Assembly: GCF_001561955.1 (NCBI RefSeq) | Contig: NZ_CP014223.1 | Span: 186,001 to 250,000, forward strand | From: Anaerotignum propionicum DSM 1682 | GTDB lineage: Bacteria; Bacillota; Clostridia; Lachnospirales; Anaerotignaceae | Reading direction: 5' to 3' | Length of the DNA stretch: 64,000 nt | Shown here: positions 1 to 8,820 of the stretch, piece by piece | Layout: the number at the start of each line of letters is the position of its first letter | How positions within the stretch are numbered: the first letter of the stretch is position 1 | The notes under the pieces: model-generated | Databases searched by the model: none | What the model was told of the DNA's origin: nothing | Seen by the model: only the letters and a program-made list of their open reading frames with translations | Program-made: the position numbers and the translations under genes

Positions 1-1
1 C

Positions 2-394
2 TGGTTTAAAATTGACCAGAAAAAAATCAAACCCAGACTTGGGGTTACCATTCCATTGTTAGTAATTGGTGCATTGCTTTCTCAGGTGGACATCACAATT
101 ATCTGGAGATATTTCTCTTGGAGTAACCAAACTTTGGCTATGATTGCTCTTTGGGCAGCAGCGGCATATTTACGTAAGAATAAAATTTTGCCTTGGGTTG
201 CAGTCATTCCCGCAACATTTATGTCAGCGGTAAGCTGTACCTATATTTTAATGGCACCGGAAGGATTTAAACTAAGCGCAGCTATCTCCTATCCTGCTGG
301 TATTATTTTTGCAGCTCTTTGCTTCATTCTGTTTATGGTAAAAATCATGAATAAAAATTATACAGCAGAGCAAGATACTACTGCAAGCATTTGA
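2..394 (+). CDS. cstA: Carbon starvation protein CstA family, C-terminal part (5' end outside window)
   Basis: The frame is already open at the window edge, so only the last 130 residues are present. They carry the family-typical stretch IWRYFSWSNQTLAMIALW followed by three hydrophobic segments and a short charged tail (KIMNKNYTAEQDTT). CstA proteins are polytopic inner-membrane transporters tied to peptide or pyruvate uptake during carbon limitation; the substrate here cannot be told from the tail alone. The gene ends upstream of a clear hairpin terminator at 477-524. I see no coding continuation after the TGA. The family call rests on the conserved C-terminal motif, so it is fairly safe although most of the protein is missing. 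Confidence 0.78.
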   Translation, partial: WFKIDQKKIKPRLGVTIPLLVIGALLSQVDITIIWRYFSWSNQTLAMIALWAAAAYLRKNKILPWVAVIPATFMSAVSCTYILMAPEGFKLSAAISYPAGIIFAALCFILFMVKIMNKNYTAEQDTTASI

Positions 395-476
395 TTTACT
401 TTAACGAAAGAGCCCTTAATAGGCTGCAATACATCCTAGGGGCATGAAACCATTTTACGAAGAATATACAAAGGAT

Positions 477-524
477 AAAAAGGCTCCATTGCGTGCAAAA
501 GTTTTGCATTGTAATGGGGCTTTT
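477..524 (+). terminator. Rho-independent terminator after cstA
   Basis: A long imperfect inverted repeat (AAAAGGCTCC...GGGGCTTTT, inner arms TGCAAAA and TTTTGCA) closes around a very short loop and runs into T-rich sequence. It sits about 80 bp after the cstA stop. Confidence 0.75.
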
Positions 525-725
525 CAATTATTTGGATAACAACTGGATAACATGCGGATATGATTTAAAGAACGACGGACGGAAACCAAAAAACGAACGT
601 TAGAAAATTTCAAAGAATGGCACCAAACCCTCTGGAAAAAGGGCTTTACAGCGGACAGGTTTGCGTATAAACTAGAATGAGTTATAAAAGCTTGCAGGAT
701 TAATATGTGAAAGGAAGTATTAAAA
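525..725 (+). promoter_or_regulatory. gltX upstream region; weak promoter candidate
   Basis: About 200 bp without a gene. A plausible but weak promoter is TTGCGT at 661-666 and TATAAA at 683-688 with a 16-bp spacer, some 40 bp before the gltX start. A small CCCTCT/AGGG hairpin lies near 625-645. I looked for a T-box (the conserved AGGGTGGNACCGCG region) and did not find one. Confidence 0.35.
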
Positions 726-2171
726 ATGGAAATCAGAACAAGGTTTGCGCCCAGTCCTACGGGATATATGCATATTGGCAATTTGCGTACGGCGTTATAT
801 GAATATTTGATTGCAAAGTCTCAAGGAGGAAAATTCATTCTGCGTATTGAAGATACAGACCAGGGACGTTTGGTGGAAGGCGCCACAGATATTATATATA
901 ATACATTGAAAATGACAGGTTTACATCATGATGAAGGTCCTGATGTTGGCGGTGCATTTGGTCCTTATATACAGAGTGAACGTATGGGCATGTATATGGA
1001 TTATGCCAAGGAATTGGTGGAAAAGGGAGAGGCATATTATTGCTTCTGTACCAAGGAGCGTTTGGAGGCTTTGAAGGAAAACAATGGGGAAGGTGCGGCG
1101 TTTGCCAAGTATGACCGTCATTGTTTCCATTTGACCAAGGAAGAAGTGCAGGGGAAGCTGGATGCAGGCGAACCCTTTGTCATCCGTCAAAAAATGCCTG
1201 AAGAGGGGACAACTACCTTTCATGACATGGTATATGGCGAAATCACTGTGGAAAATAAAGAGTTGGACGACCAAATTCTGATGAAAGCAGATGGATTCCC
1301 TACCTATAACTTTGCAAACGTGGTGGATGACCATTTGATGAAAATTACCCATGTGGTAAGAGGCAGTGAGTATTTATCTTCCACACCGAAGTACAATCTG
1401 CTGTATCAAGCCTTTGGCTGGGATGCACCGGTTTATGTGCATTTGCCTGCTGTTATGAGGGATGCACACCATAAGCTTTCTAAGCGTCATGGGGATAAAT
1501 CCTTTGAGGACCTGGTGAGAGAGGGGTACTTGGTTGAGGCAATCGTAAATTACATTGCTTTGTTAGGCTGGAGCCCTTCTGATAATACTGAAATTTTCAC
1601 ATTGCAGGAGCTTGAGGAAAAATTTGATATTGCAGGCTTAAGCAAATCCCCCGCAATTTTTGATATCAAAAAGTTGACATGGATGAACAGCGAATATATG
1701 AAGGCTATGGAGTTTGAAAAATTCTATGCCCTGGCCGAGCCAAAGCTTAGGGAAGCTTTGGGGGAAACGCAGTTGGATGGCAAGAAAATAGCCGTACTTT
1801 TGCAAAAACGTTTGGAAACCTTGAACGATATTCCTGCTTTGGTGGCCTTTTTTAAGGAATTGCCTACCTATGGAACGGAGCTGTATACCCATAAGAAAAT
1901 GAAAACCGATGATGCCATTGCGCTAACCAGCTTGCAGGCTGCTATTCCTGTTTTGAAGGAGTTGACGGAGTGGAGTGAAACAACAATCCATGACAGATTG
2001 ATTGCATTGGTTGGTGAGATGGGAATTAAAAATGGTCAGTTACTGTGGCCTGTAAGAACGGCTTTATCAGGTGAGCCTACTTCCCCCGGCGGTGCTATCG
2101 AATTGGCTGATATTTTGGGTAAGGAAGAAACCCTTCGCCGTTTGGAAAAGGGCATTGCTCTTTTAAGCTGA
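726..2171 (+). CDS. gltX: Glutamyl-tRNA synthetase
   Basis: Class I aminoacyl-tRNA synthetase of 481 residues that charges tRNA-Glu with glutamate in the cytosol. The Rossmann catalytic half opens with [18 protein letters not shown], where HIGN (16-19) is the HIGH motif, and the KMSKS equivalent is KLSKR at 250-254. A zinc-binding knuckle of the E. coli type is visible: C106, C108, C133 and H135. The C-terminal third is the helical anticodon-binding region. Length is normal for the family. The ATG is preceded by GAAAGGAAG at good spacing. It is a single-gene unit with its own terminator just downstream. Whether the enzyme is discriminating or also charges tRNA-Gln cannot be told by eye. Confidence 0.97.
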   Translation: MEIRTRFAPSPTGYMHIGNLRTALYEYLIAKSQGGKFILRIEDTDQGRLVEGATDIIYNTLKMTGLHHDEGPDVGGAFGPYIQSERMGMYMDYAKELVEKGEAYYCFCTKERLEALKENNGEGAAFAKYDRHCFHLTKEEVQGKLDAGEPFVIRQKMPEEGTTTFHDMVYGEITVENKELDDQILMKADGFPTYNFANVVDDHLMKITHVVRGSEYLSSTPKYNLLYQAFGWDAPVYVHLPAVMRDAHHKLSKRHGDKSFEDLVREGYLVEAIVNYIALLGWSPSDNTEIFTLQELEEKFDIAGLSKSPAIFDIKKLTWMNSEYMKAMEFEKFYALAEPKLREALGETQLDGKKIAVLLQKRLETLNDIPALVAFFKELPTYGTELYTHKKMKTDDAIALTSLQAAIPVLKELTEWSETTIHDRLIALVGEMGIKNGQLLWPVRTALSGEPTSPGGAIELADILGKEETLRRLEKGIALLS

Positions 2172-2186
2172 ATAATTGGATAAATG

Positions 2187-2232
2187 AAGAGCCTATGTTG
2201 CAGGAAGAATTCCTGCAATATAGGTCTTTTTT
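2187..2232 (+). terminator. Terminator after gltX
   Basis: Near-perfect inverted repeat (AAGAGCCTATGTTGCAGGAA with its complement TTCCTGCAATATAGGTCTTTT), 3-nt loop, then TTTTTT. Only 15 bp after the gltX stop. Confidence 0.88.
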
Positions 2233-2410
2233 GATGTCATGATTGTAGCCTAAAGTTCTAACTTGTTCCGTTAAGATTCTATTCGGCAATTCTTAAAGGA
2301 AATGACGGTTTTTGTCCATTGTTTCTTCAAAAAGATTTGGTATCCTATGTATATGAAATCGCCAACAAGCCTTACCGGCTTTTCAAATATAGACATAGAT
2401 ATACCTCCCC

Positions 2411-2467
2411 TCAAAAAAAAGAACAGGCAATGATTACAGCGGTATGGGCTATAATCATTGCCTGTTC
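2411..2467 (-). terminator. Terminator of the deoD-rlmI unit
   Basis: GAACAGGCAATGATTA pairs with TAATCATTGCCTGTTC; on the minus strand the stem is followed by eight T residues. It lies just past the rlmI stop and separates this unit from the convergent gltX. Confidence 0.9.
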
Positions 2468-2484
2468 TCGTGTTTCGAGAAAAA

Positions 2485-3687
2485 TCAGGGGTTTTGGCAC
2501 ACCTGGAAGATATAAAACTTTAGGTAATAGGACTCATCGGCAGCCCAAAGGATGGGATGGTCGGGAGATTGGGTACGATACTCCACTTGTCGCAAGCGTT
2601 TATGCACATTTTTTGCGGCTTGTCCTATGGTTTGTGTGAATAATTCGGGGGTCATGAAATGTGAGCAGGAGCAGGTGGCTAAAAATCCGCCGTCTTTTAC
2701 CAATTTCATTGCCCGTAAATTAATCTCACGGTAGCCCTTGATTGCATTTTTGATGGAGTTTCTGGATTTTGTAAAAGCGGGAGGGTCAAGAATAATGACG
2801 TCAAATTTCTGACCTTCTTTTTCTAAACGAGGAAGCAGTTCAAAAACATCTTCGCATTGAAAATGAACCACGTTTTCCAAGCCGTTCAACTTGGCGTTTT
2901 CTGTAGCTTGGTCTACGGCAAGCTGAGAGGCATCAATGCCCAAAACCCTTTTTGCTCCTGCAATGCCTGCGTTTAGGGCAAAGGAACCTGTATGGGTGAA
3001 GCAGTCTAAAACGTCGGCGCCTTGGCAAAGCTTGTGAATGGCGGCACGATTATATTTTTGGTCGAGAAAAAAGCCTGTTTTTTGTCCATCTTCTACATCA
3101 ACCATGTATTTTACACCGTTCTCAATGATTTCTACTTTTGTATCAAAGGGCTGGCTTAGGAAACCTTTTACCCGTTCCATGCCTTCCTGTTGACGAACCT
3201 TTGCATCGCTTCTTTCGAAAATACCACGAATGGATACGCCGTCCTTTTCTAATGTTTCAACCAAAAAGTTCAGAATATCAGTCTTCATTTTGTCGATGCC
3301 TAAGGCCAGAGATTGTACCACCAACACATCAGAGAATTTATCAACAATTAGACCTGGTAAAAAATCTGCCTCGCCGAAAATAAGACGACAGGAGGAGGTG
3401 TCTACGGTTTTTTTGCGGTAAGCCCAAGCGGCTTCCACACGGCGACGAAGAAAATCCTCATCAATTACGGTATTTTTATCTCGTGTCATCATCCGAATTG
3501 TTATCTTAGAGTGATTGTTGTAAAAGCCTGTGCCCAAAGGGTAGCCGTCAAAATCCAAGATGGATACCAACTGACCGTTGACAATACCCTCATCGGTTTG
3601 CGCAATTTCGTTATCATAAATCCAAAGCCCGCCTGCCTTTAACATGCGGCCTTCACCCTTTTTAAGGGTGACAATGGGTAATTCCAT
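2485..3687 (-). CDS. rlmI: RlmI-type 23S rRNA (cytosine-C5) methyltransferase, PUA domain plus SAM-dependent methyltransferase
   Basis: A 400-residue protein with an N-terminal PUA-like RNA-binding region (about 1-75), a connecting domain, and a C-terminal Rossmann methyltransferase. The SAM-binding region reads DVLDCFTHTGSFALNAG, the acidic loop LGIDAS, and the catalytic pocket has DPPAFTKS and TCSCSH; the second cysteine-bearing motif is where m5C methyltransferases carry their nucleophile. Family members methylate 23S rRNA C1962 in E. coli; the exact target here is inference. A strong AGGAGG lies 6 bp before the ATG. It follows deoD on the same strand with a 79-bp gap that holds a weak hairpin. 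Confidence 0.88.
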   Translation of the reverse strand: MELPIVTLKKGEGRMLKAGGLWIYDNEIAQTDEGIVNGQLVSILDFDGYPLGTGFYNNHSKITIRMMTRDKNTVIDEDFLRRRVEAAWAYRKKTVDTSSCRLIFGEADFLPGLIVDKFSDVLVVQSLALGIDKMKTDILNFLVETLEKDGVSIRGIFERSDAKVRQQEGMERVKGFLSQPFDTKVEIIENGVKYMVDVEDGQKTGFFLDQKYNRAAIHKLCQGADVLDCFTHTGSFALNAGIAGAKRVLGIDASQLAVDQATENAKLNGLENVVHFQCEDVFELLPRLEKEGQKFDVIILDPPAFTKSRNSIKNAIKGYREINLRAMKLVKDGGFLATCSCSHFMTPELFTQTIGQAAKNVHKRLRQVEYRTQSPDHPILWAADESYYLKFYIFQVCQNP

Positions 3688-3725
3688 ATAAAATCCTCCT
3701 GTAGTGTGGGGTAAAAAGAATAAGC

Positions 3726-3752
3726 AGGGGTACCGAAAGCTTCGATACCCCC
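3726..3752 (-). terminator. Hairpin between deoD and rlmI (weak or partial terminator)
   Basis: GGGGTACCGAA pairs with TTCGATACCCC around an AGC loop. On the minus strand the stem is followed by a T-rich but interrupted run, so it may terminate only part of the deoD transcripts. Confidence 0.5.
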
Positions 3753-3766
3753 AAGTAATATTACGA

Positions 3767-4486
3767 TTATTTTTTGTCCATTTTAATTGCTGCTTCTAAA
3801 GCAATCTCCATCATCTGGGTGAAGGTGTTCTGTCTCTCCTCAGCGGTGGTTTCTTCCCCTGTAAGGGGCTTATCCGAAATGGTTAAAAGGGCCAATGCTC
3901 TTTTGCCCAATCTAGCTGCGTTCATATATAAAGCTGCAGCCTCCATTTCTACGCAAAGAATACCCATTTTTGTCCAATTTTCCATGTTGTTTGGACGGTC
4001 ATCATAGAAAGTATCGGAGGACAAAATATTGCCTACTTTCAGGTCTTGACCCAATTCCTTAGCGGAATCCACTGCTGCTGTCAACAGCTCATAGTCTGCC
4101 AGATTACAGAGGGTTCCTGCAATTTCATACTGTGCACCAAAATTAGAGGTGGTGCTTGCGCCCATGCCGGCTACAATATCTCGCAGTTGAAGTTTATCAT
4201 TGAAAGCCCCTGCAGAGCCGATACGGATGATATTTTCCACGTCATAGAAGGAAAACAGCTCATAGCTGTAAATTCCCATGGAGGGCATACCCATGCCGCT
4301 GGCCATAACGGAGACCTTTGTACCCTTATATGTTCCTGTGTAGCCTTGAATACCTCTAACATTATTGACTAAAACGGCGTCCTGCAAAAATGTTTCGGCG
4401 ATAAATTTTGCGCGTAAGGGATCACCGGGCATCAAAACGGTTTTTGCAAACTCCCCTTTTTCTGCTGAAATATGTGGTGTTGCCAT
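3767..4486 (-). CDS. deoD: Purine nucleoside phosphorylase, DeoD type
   Basis: A 239-residue hexameric-type purine nucleoside phosphorylase that splits purine (deoxy)nucleosides with phosphate into base and (deoxy)ribose 1-phosphate. Visible signatures are [14 protein letters not shown] near the N-terminus (phosphate loop), IRIGSAG at 87-93, the ribose-binding VEMEAAALY at 179-187 and the catalytic pair D205 and R218 in [16 protein letters not shown]. Full family length. GGAGGT lies 6 bp before the ATG. A possible promoter on the minus strand is TTCCCT, 17 bp, TATAGT (4551-4579 on the plus strand). It may be co-transcribed with rlmI. Confidence 0.95.
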   Translation of the reverse strand: MATPHISAEKGEFAKTVLMPGDPLRAKFIAETFLQDAVLVNNVRGIQGYTGTYKGTKVSVMASGMGMPSMGIYSYELFSFYDVENIIRIGSAGAFNDKLQLRDIVAGMGASTTSNFGAQYEIAGTLCNLADYELLTAAVDSAKELGQDLKVGNILSSDTFYDDRPNNMENWTKMGILCVEMEAAALYMNAARLGKRALALLTISDKPLTGEETTAEERQNTFTQMMEIALEAAIKMDKK

Positions 4487-4648
4487 AAGAAATTACCTCC
4501 TTTGTTCTCTATAGAATACAGTTTTGCTTTTTATCCTATTTCTATACCATACTATACCATTTTTTCGGTTTTAAGGGAATAGTCCATGAGAAAAAGACAT
4601 TTTATATACGAAAAAACTTCCAGAAGGGGTGTTTTTCGTGGAAAAGGC

Positions 4649-4677
4649 TTGACTTTAGCTGGGGGGTATGGTATTTA
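4649..4677 (+). promoter_or_regulatory. Sigma-A-type promoter of the lysine riboswitch unit
   Basis: TTGACT at 4649-4654 and TATTTA at 4672-4677 with a 17-bp spacer, placed about 35 bp before the first riboswitch helix. Confidence 0.6.
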
Positions 4678-4714
4678 TGAAAGAAAGTCGGTTTTTGCCG
4701 ACGGAACAATTATA

Positions 4715-4876
4715 TAAGATAGAGGTGCAGTGCTCATCAGTATCCCTTCAAAAACGTTAAGGCTACAAGAAGGGAGAAAGGGATCATTGCCGAAGTCAGG
4801 TTTTCTGCCTTAGGGGAGCTTGGCTGGTGCATTGCAAAATATGTAATGTACTGTCACTTATGTGGAGCGCTATCGG
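4715..4876 (+). ncRNA. Lysine riboswitch (L box / LYS element)
   Basis: The sequence carries the conserved blocks of the lysine riboswitch in order: GATAGAGGTGC at the 5' side of P1, ATCAGTAT, GGGAGAAAGGG, ATTGCCGAAG, GGCTGG, and the closing GTCACTTATGTGGAGCGCTATC region. GATAG at the start and CTATC at the end form P1. About 35 nt further on is a perfect terminator hairpin, so the expected mechanism is transcription attenuation: lysine bound, terminator forms, the downstream transporter gene is off. The identification rests on conserved block sequence and order; no covariance model was run. Confidence 0.93.
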
Positions 4877-4909
4877 AAACTCGGAATATCCCAATATAGG
4901 ATCCTTCTG

Positions 4910-4938
4910 AAGCCATGCGCCGCATGGCTTGTTTTTTT
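4910..4938 (+). terminator. Lysine-riboswitch expression-platform terminator
   Basis: AAGCCATGCG pairs with CGCATGGCTT with almost no loop beyond the dyad centre, followed by seven T. It lies between the riboswitch aptamer and the transporter gene, the position expected for an attenuator. Confidence 0.9.
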
Positions 4939-5162
4939 GTTCTGAAATGCAGGATTCATATGGATTTATTACGGGATGGACATGCATCAAGGAATTTGAA
5001 ATACTTTTGTTTCCAGAAAATAAAGGGGTATTTCTTTCAGAAGAAAAAACAAAGCAGGCGGAGATGGTAAGAGGGTATTGCCTGAAAAGTTCAAGTCTTA
5101 AGTAAGTTTCCATAGCGAAGGGTATAATACATTTATTTATGATTCCGGAAAGGGGAAGGGTT

Positions 5163-6803
5163 ATGTACAACACAAAGAAAAAGCCCATGCTCAACAAGCT
5201 CATTGTTTTTATGCTTTTGATCATGGCAATGACGTTCACTGTTTTTGCCGGGGAGGCGGAGGCAGGGGAAATTAGTCATATGTATGCAACATTTTGGTCC
5301 TTAGTGCCACCATTGGTAGCTATTATTTTGGCATTGATTACAAAGGAGGTTTACTCCTCTTTGTTTGTAGGTATTGTTGTCGGCGGTCTGTTTTACAGTA
5401 ACTTCAATTTGAAACAGGCGTATTTGACAATTCTTACGAATGAAACAGATGGCGGTTTGCTCTCAAAGCTTTCGGATAGCTGGAACGTGGGTATTATCAT
5501 TTTCTTGGTTATCCTTGGCATTATGGTGTCCTTGATGAACAAGGCAGGAGGTTCTGCGGCATACGGTGAATGGGCACGAAATAAAATTAAAACCAGAAAG
5601 GGTGCTTTATTATCCACCTTTATGCTGGGCGTTTTAATCTTCGTTGATGATTATTTTAACTGCTTAACCGTAGGTAGTGTTATGCGTCCCGTAACAGATA
5701 CGCACAAAATTTCCCGTGCAAAGCTGGCATATATTATTGATGCAACGGCAGCGCCTGTTTGTATCATTGCACCCATTTCCTCTTGGGCGGCGGCAGTTGC
5801 AGGTGTTGTGAGTGGAGTAAATGGGTTGGATTTATTTATGCGTGCAATTCCATACAATTTCTATGCATTGCTTACCATTGTGACAATGATAATATTGACT
5901 GTTTTAAACTTCGACTTTGGGCCTATGCGTCTGCATGAGCGAAATGCCCAGTTAAATGACGATATTTATACCACGCCAGAGAGACCCTATGCAGATTGTT
6001 CAGATGGAGAGGTAACGGGCAAAGGTAAAGTAATCGATTTAGTATTGCCAGTTGTTGTTTTGATCATCTCCTGCGTTGTTGGTATGATTTATACCGGCGG
6101 ATTTTTTGATGGAGAAACTTTTGTAAATGCATTTGCGGGATGTGATGCCTCCGTTGGCTTGCTTTTAGGTTCTGCAGGGGCGTTGCTTATTACATTTTTA
6201 ATTTATATTCCCCGTCGTGTACTTACTTTTAACGAATTTATGTCTTGCCTGCCTGATGGCTTTAAGGCCATGGTTCCTGCGATTTTAATTTTAACATTTG
6301 CATGGACATTAAGCGGCATTACGGGCTTGTTAGGTGCCAAGGAATTTGTTGCAGGAATTTTAGCAAACAACGTAGGCATGTTACAAGTTTTATTGCCTGT
6401 CATTGTATTCTTGATTGCGATTTTTTTGGCGTTTGCAACAGGTACCTCATGGGGAACCTTTGGTATTCTTTTGCCTATTGTAGTGCCTATTTTAGACCCT
6501 ACAAGCGAAATATTGGTCATAACCGTAGCGGCTACCTTGGCTGGTGCTGTATGTGGCGACCATTGCTCACCAATTTCTGATACTACCATTATGGCTTCCA
6601 CGGGTGCCCAGTGCGACCATATCAATCACGTTTCTACACAGCTTCCCTATGCTTTCACGGTAGCGGTTGTTTCCGCAGTGAATTATATTTTAGCTGCTAT
6701 GATTCAGAATTGGATGATTAATCTTCCTATTGCCATTGTAAGTATGATTGTTACTATCTTTATCCTTAAAGGGATTTATGATGCAAAAGAGAAAAGGGCA
6801 TAG
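5163..6803 (+). CDS. NhaC-family (Na+/H+ antiporter superfamily) transporter, probable lysine transporter
   Basis: A 546-residue polytopic membrane protein. The first 30 residues look like a cleavable signal or first membrane segment (MLNKLIVFMLLIMAM...FAGEAEA). The core shows NhaC-family hallmarks: SLVPPLVAIILALITKEVY, the FVDDYFN segment, the DATAAPVCIIAPISSWAA segment, and GTSWGTFGILLPI near the C-terminal repeat. I chose ATG 5163 because GGAAAGGGGAAGGG precedes it; an in-frame ATG 24 bp earlier has no ribosome site. The lysine riboswitch and attenuator upstream argue that the substrate is lysine rather than just Na+/H+; from memory, LYS-element surveys reported NhaC-superfamily candidates called LysW. 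The direction of transport is unknown; repression by lysine favours uptake. Confidence 0.85.
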   Translation: MYNTKKKPMLNKLIVFMLLIMAMTFTVFAGEAEAGEISHMYATFWSLVPPLVAIILALITKEVYSSLFVGIVVGGLFYSNFNLKQAYLTILTNETDGGLLSKLSDSWNVGIIIFLVILGIMVSLMNKAGGSAAYGEWARNKIKTRKGALLSTFMLGVLIFVDDYFNCLTVGSVMRPVTDTHKISRAKLAYIIDATAAPVCIIAPISSWAAAVAGVVSGVNGLDLFMRAIPYNFYALLTIVTMIILTVLNFDFGPMRLHERNAQLNDDIYTTPERPYADCSDGEVTGKGKVIDLVLPVVVLIISCVVGMIYTGGFFDGETFVNAFAGCDASVGLLLGSAGALLITFLIYIPRRVLTFNEFMSCLPDGFKAMVPAILILTFAWTLSGITGLLGAKEFVAGILANNVGMLQVLLPVIVFLIAIFLAFATGTSWGTFGILLPIVVPILDPTSEILVITVAATLAGAVCGDHCSPISDTTIMASTGAQCDHINHVSTQLPYAFTVAVVSAVNYILAAMIQNWMINLPIAIVSMIVTIFILKGIYDAKEKRA

Positions 6804-6828
6804 TTAGCTCTATAAATAGTTAAATTTA

Positions 6829-6860
6829 AAAAGCAGATGGAGTATCCATCTGCTTTTTTT
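6829..6860 (+). terminator. Terminator after the NhaC-family gene
   Basis: AAGCAGATGGA pairs with TCCATCTGCTT, 3-nt loop, seven T. Confidence 0.92.
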
Positions 6861-6908
6861 GAGATTAGGGGAAATAGATATTTAAGCAAAGAAGGTTATT
6901 AATAAAAG

Positions 6909-6955
6909 AAAAACCCGTTTGCAAGCAGTATTTTTGCCATGCAACCGGGTTTTTT
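6909..6955 (-). terminator. Terminator of the bacteriohemerythrin gene (works on both strands)
   Basis: AAAACCCG and TTTGCA arms pair with TGCAA and CGGGTTTTTT. T-runs are present on both strands, so it can end both convergent units. Similar arms recur in the hairpin at 40784-40834. Confidence 0.8.
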
Positions 6956-6973
6956 AGGTTTTAATTATGTATA

Positions 6974-7378
6974 TTACTGCTGGGTAAGGATGTGCTTTGC
7001 AACCTTTACATCTTCCCGTTTAATATGGTTAATGAGCCAGCTGCCCACCTGCATATTTACTTCCCCTACCAATTGAATGGTTGCGCCTTCCTTTTTCAGG
7101 CGAGCCGCAATACCGTCTACCACTTTAATGAAATTTTCGTGGAGTTTCTTATGATTTTCGAAGTCGGGATATTTATATTTTTGCTGCAATACCTGTTCAT
7201 GGGAAAAATGGGTTCTGGTGTACTGAGCCAAAAAATCTACGGTATTTATAACCTCAGAACGTCCTTTGCCAGAGGAGCAAGCATCTAAAAGATTATTAAT
7301 CGCCTGAATGAGTTGTTTGTGTTCGGTGTCAATTTGAGTGTTTCCTGTTTCCAAATCTTTTGTCCATGTAAAAGCCAT
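6974..7378 (-). CDS. Bacteriohemerythrin
   Basis: A 134-residue single-domain hemerythrin-like protein with a di-iron site in a four-helix bundle that binds O2 in the cytosol. All seven iron ligands can be lined up: H20 (DTEHKQL), H57 and E61 (HFSHE), H76 and H80 (HKKLH), H118 and D123 (HIKRED). In anaerobes such proteins are thought to sense, carry or buffer O2 or iron; the role here is inference. The gene is monocistronic, with GAGGTATTTTAAATG at its start. No sensor or signalling domain is attached. Confidence 0.93.
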   Translation of the reverse strand: MAFTWTKDLETGNTQIDTEHKQLIQAINNLLDACSSGKGRSEVINTVDFLAQYTRTHFSHEQVLQQKYKYPDFENHKKLHENFIKVVDGIAARLKKEGATIQLVGEVNMQVGSWLINHIKREDVKVAKHILTQQ

Positions 7379-7542
7379 TTAAAATACCTCCTCATATTTT
7401 CAGCATATTTTATTTTAAAACATTGAAAATATCTTTTGTTATATTTTAACACATTTTATTGTAAATGCAACAACATATTAAAGAAGAATCATTATTTTTT
7501 ACTAGGATCTAATATGTTTTTAAAACAATTGTAAAGACAGCG

Positions 7543-7722
7543 GTGATTGAGCTTGCGAAAAAACAATCTTTCCAGTATGATAAGGGCAAAGATGGAAAGA
7601 CTCCTATGGATAAAGGGGAAAACGTTTCCACGAATATTAAGATAACGGAATTTTTAAAAGCATCAAGGCAAAGTTGGTTTGGAGAAAGTGGAGGAAAAGG
7701 TTTAGTCTTTCCCTTTGTTTAG
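7543..7722 (+). CDS. Possible 59-residue small protein or gene remnant before nfo
   Basis: A GTG-started frame of 59 codons, open back to 7513, reads protein-like ([20 protein letters not shown]..., ending [10 protein letters not shown]). Its stop TAG overlaps the ribosome binding site of nfo, an arrangement typical of coupled genes. Against it: no good ribosome site precedes the GTG, and I do not recognise the sequence. It could be the 3' remnant of a lost gene. The rest of the 357-bp gap (7379-7735) is AT-rich and shows nothing else. Confidence 0.3.
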   Translation: MIELAKKQSFQYDKGKDGKTPMDKGENVSTNIKITEFLKASRQSWFGESGGKGLVFPFV

Positions 7723-7735
7723 AGGAGGTATGTCT

Positions 7736-8572
7736 ATGTTTTGGATAGGTTGTCATTTATCTGCGGCAAAGGGTTATCTTGCCATGGGTAAGGATGCGGA
7801 AAAAATCGGTGCCAATGTTTTTCAGTTTTTCACAAGAAACCCAAGAGGCGGCAATGTGAAGGCTTTGGACAAAAAAGATTTGGAGGCATATATTGCTTTT
7901 GCTCAAGAGAAGGGGATTGGTACGCTGTTAGCCCATGCTCCCTATACTATGAATGCCTGTTCTGCCGATGAGGGACTGAGAGAATTTGCCCGACGCATGA
8001 TGGAGGAGGACTTGGAGCGGTTGGAGCTTTTGCCCAACGTGATGTATAACTTTCATCCCGGCAGTCATGTGAAGCAAGGGGCGGAAGTTGGAATTCAAGT
8101 AATTTCTAAAATGCTGAAAGAGGTTTTGCGAAATGGTGGTAAAACGCCGATTTTGTTGGAAACAATGGCGGGAAAAGGCAGTGAAGTAGGCAGTAGTTTT
8201 GAAGAAATCAATGAAATTATTCTACAAGTGGATGAACATGAGCGGGTTGGTATTTGTTTGGATACCTGCCATGTTTATGACGGGGGATATAACCTTTTGG
8301 GGGATTTAGACGGAGTTCTGGCAGAGTTTGACCGCACCATCGGTTTAAAACGGTTGAGGGCCATTCATTTGAATGACAGCAAAAACCCCATGGGGAGTCA
8401 TAAAGATCGCCACGAAAAAATCGGTGAAGGGTCTTTGGGTTTAGAGGGGATAACAAGAATCATTAATCACCCCAAGCTGATGCACCTACCCTTTTATCTG
8501 GAAACGCCCAATGAGTTAGAGGGGTATGGGGCGGAAATTGCGTTGTTAAAAGCAAACAGAGTTGAAGCGTGA
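7736..8572 (+). CDS. nfo: Endonuclease IV (AP endonuclease)
   Basis: A 278-residue TIM-barrel apurinic/apyrimidinic endonuclease of base-excision repair. Zinc-ligand motifs are all visible: [44 protein letters not shown], the DRHEKIGEG loop and the final YLETPNE. Length is typical. I chose ATG 7736 because GAGGAGG ends 7 bp before it; an ATG at 7730 is too close to that site. The gene is followed by a repeat-bearing spacer and then ogt, another DNA repair gene. Confidence 0.96.
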   Translation: MFWIGCHLSAAKGYLAMGKDAEKIGANVFQFFTRNPRGGNVKALDKKDLEAYIAFAQEKGIGTLLAHAPYTMNACSADEGLREFARRMMEEDLERLELLPNVMYNFHPGSHVKQGAEVGIQVISKMLKEVLRNGGKTPILLETMAGKGSEVGSSFEEINEIILQVDEHERVGICLDTCHVYDGGYNLLGDLDGVLAEFDRTIGLKRLRAIHLNDSKNPMGSHKDRHEKIGEGSLGLEGITRIINHPKLMHLPFYLETPNELEGYGAEIALLKANRVEA

Positions 8573-8727
8573 ATCTCAAGACCTTGGGCAAGGATATTGG
8601 GCTTTGCCCAAACCCTCTGTTGCTTTTTTAAAAAAGCAAGAGCAAAAACTTTTATAGGAACCCAAATATCCTTGGTTTTCGGAGTGGGATCGAATAGTTG
8701 CTAGCAAAAATGAAGTTTTTGCAATAT

Positions 8728-8785
8728 AAAAGTTTGGGTCAAGCTTTTCAAAGGTTTGCAGGGTTCGGGGGTAGAGCCCTGAGAC
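8728..8785 (+). repeat. Interspersed dyad repeat, copy A
   Basis: AAAGTTTGGGTCAAGC, TTTTCAAAGG, TTGCAGGGTTCGGGGG and AGAGCCCTGAGA in order. The same arrangement, with a more perfect CAAGCCTTT/AAAGGCTTG stem, occurs at 27613-27670. It lies inside the open frame upstream of ogt and supports starting ogt downstream of it. Confidence 0.7.
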
Positions 8786-8820
8786 ACACTTTAAGACTGT
8801 TAAAGAATGGAGTGTTTGCT

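Noticed and set aside
525-725. Possible T-box leader of gltX
   Set aside because: The conserved T-box bulge sequence and an antiterminator/terminator pair are absent.
2319-2639. A 106-residue plus-strand frame after gltX
   Set aside because: It crosses the rlmI terminator and the 3' end of rlmI and has no ribosome site or motif.
8698-8820. A longer start for ogt giving 196 residues
   Set aside because: The extra part is the interspersed dyad repeat; family length and TGGAG spacing support TTG 8821.
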